Position numbers and translations under genes: made by a program. The notes below the pieces were generated by a model. That model was not told where the DNA came from. It searched no databases and saw only the letters and a program-made list of their open reading frames with translations. Positions 7,408 to 11,333 of a stretch of 11,333 nucleotides of DNA are shown one piece after another. The stretch is from Verrucomicrobiota bacterium (GTDB lineage Bacteria; Verrucomicrobiota; Verrucomicrobiia; Opitutales; Opitutaceae), in NCBI GenBank assembly GCA_023457035.1, contig JAEWNN010000201.1:1-11333 (forward strand). The letters run 5' to 3'. Within the stretch, counting starts at the first letter, position 1, and the number at the start of each line of letters is the position of its first letter.

Positions 7408-7749
7408 TCAGGGCTTGGGCTTCGGCTTGTTGCCGCCCTTGCCCGTCTTGTCGAGGTCGCCCGCCTCGGGCCGCGTATACTCCTTGGTGGGGAAGAAACT
7501 CGACAACGGCTCGATCACCGGAGTGAGAAATGCGGGCTCGTTGCGGTTGTAGACCCAGCTGAAGAAGACGATGCCCACGCCGGCCGCGAGCAGGATCGAG
7601 AGCATGATCTTGTTCGACCCCTGATAGATCTTCACGGCGATCACGATCACCAGGACGATCAGCAGGAACACGCCGGTCTTCGACAGGAAGTCGGGCGGCA
7701 GCTTCTCGGTGACCTTCGACCATTGCAGCGCAGCAAGCCAGTAACTCAT
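7408..7749 (-). CDS. Small two-helix membrane protein of unknown function
   Basis: A 113-residue protein I do not recognise. It starts MSYWLAALQW and has two strongly hydrophobic helices (about 25-41 and 48-67) joined by a short polar turn (YQGSNK). A soluble C-terminal tail of about 45 residues follows, ending in a Lys/Pro/Gly-rich run. The tail is charged and probably cytoplasmic if both ends face inward; this is inference. Start ATG 7749 was chosen because the same frame continues upstream as the antisense of uxuA and is not plausible protein. The gene lies 93 bases upstream of queD on the same strand and is divergent from uxuA, so it may share a transcript with queD. Protein-like composition and clear helices support a real gene, but function is unknown. 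Confidence 0.75.
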   Translation of the reverse strand: MSYWLAALQWSKVTEKLPPDFLSKTGVFLLIVLVIVIAVKIYQGSNKIMLSILLAAGVGIVFFSWVYNRNEPAFLTPVIEPLSSFFPTKEYTRPEAGDLDKTGKGGNKPKPKP

Positions 7750-7968
7750 GGGTGAGCCCCACGCTACCGCCCGCCGCCCGGTTTTCGAGCCGAAAGCCGG
7801 CGCCGGTAGCCGGTTGACCGCTTCCTTACGCCCGCGGCGCGAGCGATGCGCAGCCACCTCCCAGCGGCTCCGGCCCCCACCTCTCGCACAGTGAACGGCT
7901 ACCTTCCGCCGGTTCGCCGCACCGGGCGCACACCTGCAATCTGCGCCCCTTTCGCCATCTTCCAGCCC
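7750..7968. other. Divergent spacer between membrane protein and uxuA
   Basis: A 219-base GC-rich spacer that must hold the promoters of both divergent genes. A TTGACC at 7814-7819 resembles a -35 element, but no AT-rich -10 lies 16-18 bases downstream. I see no convincing operator palindrome and no extra gene. An in-frame ATG at 7846 would extend uxuA by 41 Pro/Arg-rich residues and is rejected. Confidence 0.4.
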
Positions 7969-9075
7969 ATGAAAATGACCTTCCGTTGGTTCGGGGAACA
8001 CGACGACTGCATCCACCTCTGGCAGGTGCGGCAGATCCCCGGTGCGCCCGGCATCGTCGGCGCGCTCTTCGATGTGCCCGTCGGCGAGGTGTGGCCGGTC
8101 GAGAAGATCGCCCATCTCAAATCCACCGTCGAGGCCGCCGGCCTCACCCTCGAGGTCATCGAGAGCGTCAACGTCCACGACGACATCAAGCTCGGCGTGC
8201 CCTCGCGCGACCGCTACATCGAGAACTACCGCGAGACCCTCCGCCGCCTCGGCCGCGCCGGCATCAAGGTCGTCTGCTACAACTTCATGCCGGTCTTCGA
8301 CTGGCTGCGCACCGACCTCGCCCACCCCCTGCCCGACGGCTCCAACGCCCTCTTCTACGAGGCCGCCAAGGTCAAGGACCTCACCCCCGCCACCGTCCTC
8401 GACCTCTTCGCCAAGAGCTCCAACGGCTTCAAGCTCCCCGGCTGGGAGCCCGAGCGCCTCGCCCAGCTCAAGGAGCTCTTCGTGAAGTATTCGGTTGTCG
8501 ATGCCGACAAGCTCGTCGCCAACCTCAAGTACTTCATCGATGCGCTCATGCCCGTGTGCGAGGAGTTCGACATCCGCATGGCCATCCACCCCGACGATCC
8601 ACCGTGGCCCATGTTCGGCCTGCCGCGCATCGTCACCAACGAGGCCGACCTCGCGCGCGTCCTCTCGCTCAACCCGAGCCGCCACCACGGCCTCACGTTC
8701 TGCACCGGCTCGCTCGGCGCCAACCCCGCCAACAACCTCCCGGCCATGATCCGCCGCTTCGGCGGCCAGGGTCGCATCCACTTCGCGCACTGCCGCAACA
8801 TCCTGCGCTTCCCCAACGGCGACTTCACCGAGGCCTCCCACCTCTCCACCGACGGCTCGATCGACATGTACGAGGTGATGAAGGCGTATCACGATATCGG
8901 TTTCACCGGCTACCTGCGCCCCGACCACGGCCGCATGATCTGGAACGAGACCGGCCGCCCCGGCTACGGCCTCTACGACCGCGCCCTCGGCATCGCCTAC
9001 CTCAACGGCCTCTGGGAAGCCATCGCCAAGGGCGTCGCCCTCGACGGCGCCAAGAAACGCAGTCCTGCCGTCTGA
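7969..9075 (+). CDS. uxuA: Mannonate dehydratase
   Basis: A 368-residue UxuA. It dehydrates D-mannonate to 2-keto-3-deoxy-D-gluconate in the cytosolic glucuronate (hexuronate) degradation route and needs a divalent metal. The TIM-barrel start MKMTFRWFGEHDDC is typical. Predicted metal ligands are His207 (AIHPDDPP), Cys245 (LTFCTGSLG), His271 (IHFAHCRN) and Asp319 (LRPDHGRMIW). The length fits the shorter ManD form (about 350-370 residues) rather than the 394 of E. coli. ATG 7969 was chosen because homologues begin at this motif; there is no Shine-Dalgarno but a pyrimidine-rich leader. Next on the same strand is an SDR-type D-mannonate oxidoreductase, the preceding step of the pathway. The two are separated by 119 bases containing a 26-bp inverted repeat. 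No regulator gene is in view. Confidence 0.97.
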   Translation: MKMTFRWFGEHDDCIHLWQVRQIPGAPGIVGALFDVPVGEVWPVEKIAHLKSTVEAAGLTLEVIESVNVHDDIKLGVPSRDRYIENYRETLRRLGRAGIKVVCYNFMPVFDWLRTDLAHPLPDGSNALFYEAAKVKDLTPATVLDLFAKSSNGFKLPGWEPERLAQLKELFVKYSVVDADKLVANLKYFIDALMPVCEEFDIRMAIHPDDPPWPMFGLPRIVTNEADLARVLSLNPSRHHGLTFCTGSLGANPANNLPAMIRRFGGQGRIHFAHCRNILRFPNGDFTEASHLSTDGSIDMYEVMKAYHDIGFTGYLRPDHGRMIWNETGRPGYGLYDRALGIAYLNGLWEAIAKGVALDGAKKRSPAV

Positions 9076-9078
9076 AAA

Positions 9079-9148
9079 TGGTGGGGCGGGCTTTACGCCC
9101 GCCAGTTCGTCGGTGGATCGGATGGCGGGCGTAAAACCCGCCCCACCA
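9079..9148. repeat. Large inverted repeat between uxuA and uxuB (paired REP-like elements, copies 3 and 4)
   Basis: Two 26-base arms (9079-9104 and 9123-9148) are reverse complements with 25 of 26 matches, around an 18-base spacer, and begin four bases after the uxuA stop. Each arm is itself a footed palindrome: GTGG followed by GGCGGGC-TTTAC-GCCCGCC at 9081-9103. The second arm lies inverted at 9124-9146 and has one mismatch in its own stem. In RNA it could fold as one long hairpin or as two short ones. It lies between two genes of one pathway, so it may set their relative expression; that is inference. Confidence 0.88.
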
Positions 9149-9194
9149 CCCGGAATCGTACTAGAAACTACCACCTTTCGCTTCCCTCCCTTTC

Positions 9195-10049
9195 ATGAAA
9201 ACTCCCTCCTCTCCTCTCTCCGGCAAGATCGCCGTCGTCACCGGCGGCGGCGGCGTGCTCTGCGGCGCCATGGCCCGCGCCCTCGGCGCCGACGGCGTGA
9301 AGGTCGCCATCCTCAACCGCACCGCCGCCAAGGGCGAGGCCGTGGCCCAGGAGATCCGCTCGGCCGGCGGCGAAGCCGTGGCCCTCGCCGCCAACGTCCT
9401 CGACCGCGCCTCCCTCGAGGCCGCGCGCGACGAGGTGAAGAAGCTCTGGGGCGGCTGCGACATCCTCCTCAACGGCGCCGGCGGCAACCACCCCCGCGGC
9501 ACCACCGCCACCGAGACATGGGAAGGCGCCGCCAAGGCCGCCGTCACCACCGGCCCCGGCAGCTTCCTCGACCTCGACGAGGCCGGCATCCGCTCCGTCT
9601 TCGACCTCAACTTCATGGGCGCGCTCCTGCCCACGCAGGTCTTCCTCCCGCTCCTGCTCGGCCGCACCGGCGCCACCGTCATCAACATCTCGTCCATGGG
9701 TTCCTACTACCCGATGACGAAGGTCCCCGCCTACTGCGCCGCCAAGGCCGCGCTCAACAACTTCACCTACTGGATGGCCGTGCACTTCGCCGAGGCCGGC
9801 CTGCGCGTCAACGCCATCGCCCCCGGCTTCTTCTCCACCGAGCAGAACAAGGCCCTGCTCTGGAACGCCGACGGCACGCCCACCGCGCGCACCAAGAAGA
9901 TCGTCGAGCACACCCCGATGCGCCGCCTCGGCAAGCCCGAGGAACTCGTCGGCGCGCTGCGTTGGCTTTGCGACGACAAGGCCAGCGGCTTCGTCACCGG
10001 CACCGTGATCCCGGTCGACGGCGGCTTCTCCGCCTACTCCGGCGTCTGA
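9195..10049 (+). CDS. uxuB: SDR-family D-mannonate oxidoreductase (fructuronate reductase)
   Basis: A 284-residue classical short-chain dehydrogenase that interconverts D-fructuronate and D-mannonate with NAD(P)H, the step before UxuA. The nucleotide-binding loop is VVTGGGGVLCG (14-24), a form that departs from TGxxxGxG. From memory it resembles Bacillus subtilis UxuB/YjmF, which has GGSGVLCS. NGAGGNHP (93-100), catalytic Ser167, Tyr180 and Lys184 (YCAAK), RVNAIAPGFF and the ending PVDGGFSAYSGV all fit that enzyme. It is not related to the long-chain UxuB of E. coli. The neighbouring uxuA makes the assignment strong. The ATG is preceded by a leader with 19 pyrimidines in 20 bases and no Shine-Dalgarno. 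Downstream there is no clean terminator, only the palindrome island. Confidence 0.93.
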   Translation: MKTPSSPLSGKIAVVTGGGGVLCGAMARALGADGVKVAILNRTAAKGEAVAQEIRSAGGEAVALAANVLDRASLEAARDEVKKLWGGCDILLNGAGGNHPRGTTATETWEGAAKAAVTTGPGSFLDLDEAGIRSVFDLNFMGALLPTQVFLPLLLGRTGATVINISSMGSYYPMTKVPAYCAAKAALNNFTYWMAVHFAEAGLRVNAIAPGFFSTEQNKALLWNADGTPTARTKKIVEHTPMRRLGKPEELVGALRWLCDDKASGFVTGTVIPVDGGFSAYSGV

Positions 10050-10132
10050 GCGCCCAGAGCTGCAGTTGCCGCAAATCCACGATCGAACCTCCGGCCAGCG
10101 TTGGTGAAACCACCGGCCGGCATGCTCTCCCC

Positions 10133-10155
10133 GTGGGTCCGGTCTCCGACCGGAC
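10133..10155 (+). repeat. REP-like palindrome, GTGG foot (copy 5)
   Basis: GTGG (10133-10136), then a perfect 8-bp stem GTCCGGTC/GACCGGAC around TCC. Copy 7 is a diverged inverted relative. Confidence 0.65.
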
Positions 10156-10171
10156 ACCTCCGACTCCAGCC

Positions 10172-10192
10172 GTGAGCCGCCGGCTCACGTAC
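10172..10192 (-). repeat. REP-like palindrome, GTAC foot (copy 6)
   Basis: GTGAGCCG/CGGCTCAC (10172-10179 and 10181-10188) around one base. On the - strand it is preceded by GTAC, a variant foot. Confidence 0.5.
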
Positions 10193-10198
10193 TCCGGC

Positions 10199-10221
10199 GT
10201 CCAGTCAGAGACTGGACCTGC
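10199..10221 (-). repeat. REP-like palindrome, GCAG foot (copy 7)
   Basis: A perfect 8-bp stem GTCCAGTC/GACTGGAC around AGA, with variant foot GCAG on the - strand. The stem has the same pattern as copy 5 with compensating changes in both arms, so pairing rather than sequence is kept. Confidence 0.6.
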
Positions 10222-10274
10222 TCGCGGACTGCATGATCACGGCTGAGCGCCCTCCGACGGCACGGCCTGCTGCT

Positions 10275-10298
10275 GTAGCCGGGGACGCCGAGCCCGGC
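10275..10298 (+). repeat. REP-like palindrome, GTAG foot (copy 8)
   Basis: GTAG at 10275-10278, then an imperfect stem (GCCGGGGAC 10278-10286 against GAGCCCGGC 10290-10298, two mismatches). The weakest member. Confidence 0.4.
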
Positions 10299-10336
10299 CG
10301 GCAAGCCGTGGTTCGGGAGAGTCCCGCGTGCGCTCC

Positions 10337-10360
10337 GTAGGGCGCGACCTCGATCGCACC
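10337..10360 (+). repeat. REP-like palindrome, GTAG foot (copy 9)
   Basis: GTAG (10337-10340) then GGCGCGACC-TC-GATCGCACC, a degenerate copy with two mismatches of the GGTGCGA stem family seen in copies 1, 2 and 10. Confidence 0.65.
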
Positions 10361-10465
10361 GCTCCGGTGTATCCGCGTTCCTCCGGCTCTCGCCCCGCGT
10401 CCGCTCGTCGCCCGACCAGTTGTTCGCGCCTCGGCCCGAGGATGCTGTCCGCTGGATCTCCGGCC

Positions 10466-10489
10466 GTAGGGTGCGAGCTCGCTCGCACC
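10466..10489 (+). repeat. REP-like palindrome, GTAG foot (copy 10)
   Basis: GTAG (10466-10469) then a perfect 9-bp stem GGTGCGAGC/GCTCGCACC with TC centre. The 20-base palindrome is identical to that of copy 2, about 3.7 kb away. Confidence 0.75.
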
Positions 10490-10555
10490 GTCCGACCGTC
10501 CAGCCGTTGGCTGGGCAGAGCTTGCGCAGTCCGTCGGTCCGGGCTCCTGCCCGGC

Positions 10556-10579
10556 GGGGCGAGCAAACTAGCCCCCTAC
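10556..10579 (-). repeat. REP-like palindrome, GTAG foot (copy 11)
   Basis: On the - strand, GTAG (10579-10576), then GGGGCTAGT-TT-GCTCGCCCC with two mismatches in a 9-bp stem. It lies 21 bases past the stop of the next - strand gene. Confidence 0.6.
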
Positions 10580-10599
10580 ATCGCCCGACCGGCCGCGCC

Positions 10600-11031
10600 T
10601 CAGAGCTCGATCTGCGCGAGCACCTTCAGCAGCTCCTCCTTCGGCTTCACCGGCGTGCTGCTCACGAGCAGGGCCAGCTTGCGCTCCGGATAACGGACCA
10701 GCACCACGGCGGAGTCGCCTTCGTTCGGATCGGCGAGCACGCCGGCGATCGCCGCGTGGCCCTCGTGGTCGAATTTCGACTCCACCTTCAGGCTCGGGCT
10801 CTTCTCGAGACTGTCGGCGATCTTCAACGGCAGCACCGTCACGCCCATCGCGCCGCCACGGGTGTCGATCAGGTTGACCGTGTGGCCGCCGCCCTCGCTC
10901 TCCGGCGCCATCGTCGTGTAGCCGCGTACACGGATCTTCGACACGACTTCGCCGAACTCCTTGGTCGAGAGGCGGACCGCCGTCGCGTCGGTCTTCGGCG
11001 CGGGTTTCGGGGCGGCCTTCTTCTCCGCCAC
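10600..11031 (-). CDS. Uncharacterised protein, possibly the detached C-terminal domain of the upstream gene
   Basis: 143 residues if started at GTG 11031. I do not recognise the fold. After an Ala/Pro/Lys-rich stretch (2-15) comes a compact mixed alpha/beta-like region of about 125 residues with a KEFGEVVSKI helix, a conserved-looking Gly cluster (SEGGGH and DTRGGAMGV) and a C-terminal amphipathic helix (KPKEELLKVLAQIEL). There is no signal peptide, no ATG and no Shine-Dalgarno. The frame is open back to the TAA at 11068-11070, which ends the upstream gene in the same frame, and the Ala/Pro/Lys composition continues up to that stop. So it may be a separate gene started at GTG, or the second domain of a protein interrupted by a stop. 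Composition and codon use look genuinely coding. Confidence 0.6.
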   Translation of the reverse strand: MAEKKAAPKPAPKTDATAVRLSTKEFGEVVSKIRVRGYTTMAPESEGGGHTVNLIDTRGGAMGVTVLPLKIADSLEKSPSLKVESKFDHEGHAAIAGVLADPNEGDSAVVLVRYPERKLALLVSSTPVKPKEELLKVLAQIEL

Positions 11032-11067
11032 CGGTTTGGGCGCCGGCTTCGGGGCGGGCGCGGCCGT

Positions 11068-11333
11068 TTAGCCGTCGTCCTGCGCCGCCGGCTTGCGCGT
11101 CACGGGTTTGGACGACTGACGGGCGGGCGCGGGTTCGTCTTCGACCGGCATCTGGCCGCCACCCATCAACGCACCGAGCATGCCGGAGAGATCCGGCATG
11201 TCCTCAAATTTCACATCCTTCGGCAGTTCGAACACCGAGCCGGGGATCGAGGCGTTCTCCTCGAACTTCGTCGCCACCGACTTCGTGGTGATGCCCATCA
11301 TCGTGCCCTCGGTCTTGAGCGGCACGCCCTTGT
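11068..11333 (-). CDS. C-terminal part of an uncharacterised protein, DUF4412-like (cut by window edge)
   Basis: The last 87 or so residues of a longer protein whose 5' part lies beyond the window; the GTG at 11325 is an internal Val codon and not a start. The visible sequence, GVPLKTEG, then TTKSVATKFEEN, then FELPKDVKFEDMPDLS, resembles the end of DUF4412-type periplasmic proteins, where a 'G-P-x-K' strand is followed by 'F-x-x-P'. This is a tentative resemblance from memory. A Met/Gly-rich turn and a disordered Pro/Lys/Arg tail (about the last 30 residues, to QDDG) follow before TAA 11070. The next frame downstream continues in register with a similar linker. Confidence 0.6.
   Translation of the reverse strand, partial: KGVPLKTEGTMMGITTKSVATKFEENASIPGSVFELPKDVKFEDMPDLSGMLGALMGGGQMPVEDEPAPARQSSKPVTRKPAAQDDG

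Larger units (their letters stand above)
10050..10599. other. Non-coding palindrome island downstream of uxuB
   Basis: 550 bases with no believable gene. It holds at least seven REP-like palindromes (10133, 10172, 10199, 10275, 10337, 10466, 10556). There is also an imperfect hairpin soon after the uxuB stop (CCGGCC 10091-10096 with GGCCGG 10115-10120, inner GGTG/CACC) and a CCGGGC-TCCT-GCCCGG hairpin at 10539-10554. None is followed by a T-run, so uxuB has no obvious intrinsic terminator. It separates the 3' ends of converging transcription units. Confidence 0.7.

Noticed and set aside
7814..7842. Sigma70-like promoter for uxuA (TTGACC)
   Set aside because: No AT-rich -10 hexamer at 16-18 bases spacing.
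7750..9174. Continuation of the small membrane protein frame across the antisense of uxuA (frame 7408-9174)
   Set aside because: The upstream translation is repetitive Glu/Gly/Val/Ala shadow sequence opposite uxuA. The real protein begins at MSYWL, where composition changes sharply.
10091..10120. Intrinsic terminator for uxuB
   Set aside because: The hairpin is imperfect and no T-run follows, so only a structure is noted.
6736..10579. CRISPR-like array
   Set aside because: The repeated units are short palindromes with irregular spacing, mixed orientation and several stem sequences. There is no direct repeat with uniform spacers and no cas gene.

Overview
The window is a stretch of GC-rich bacterial chromosome with compact, ordinary-looking housekeeping and catabolic genes. 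Gene order, the high G+C, the near absence of Shine-Dalgarno sequences, and the many GTAG/GTGG-footed intergenic palindromes fit a Verrucomicrobiota member (Opitutales-like). This placement is inference from general knowledge, not proof. No mobile element, CRISPR array, rRNA or tRNA was seen, and nothing looks like a defence system.

Layout. A + strand hybrid sensor histidine kinase (213-2600) has a seven-helix membrane sensor, coiled coil, PAS, kinase core and receiver domain. It converges on a - strand exported metallo-beta-lactamase-fold hydrolase (2619-3521). A hairpin terminator (3650-3680) ends the - strand malic enzyme gene (3709-5382). A divergent intergenic region with a perfect 14-bp palindrome separates malic enzyme from the + strand pair ppnP (5541-5867) and adk (5918-6682). 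adk ends in a textbook intrinsic terminator whose T-tract overlaps the stop codon of the convergent - strand queD (6886-7314). Upstream of queD on the same strand is a small two-helix membrane protein (7408-7749). Divergent from it is a + strand hexuronate pair: uxuA mannonate dehydratase (7969-9075) and an SDR-type uxuB D-mannonate oxidoreductase (9195-10049). These two are separated by a large inverted repeat. A 550-bp non-coding island (10050-10599) full of REP-like palindromes follows. The last two - strand reading frames (10600-11031 and 11068-11333) lie in the same frame, separated only by one TAA codon and an Ala/Pro/Lys-rich linker.

How the genes work together. UxuB and UxuA carry out consecutive steps (fructuronate to mannonate to 2-keto-3-deoxygluconate) of glucuronate breakdown. 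PpnP and Adk both act on nucleosides/nucleotides and are probably co-transcribed. Malic enzyme links malate to pyruvate. The kinase has no DNA-binding partner gene in view.

The observations most worth a second look are the REP-like palindrome family with a conserved foot but several unrelated stems, the in-frame stop that may split one two-domain exported protein, the obligatory N-terminal extension of adenylate kinase, and the pyrimidine-rich leaders before most start codons.
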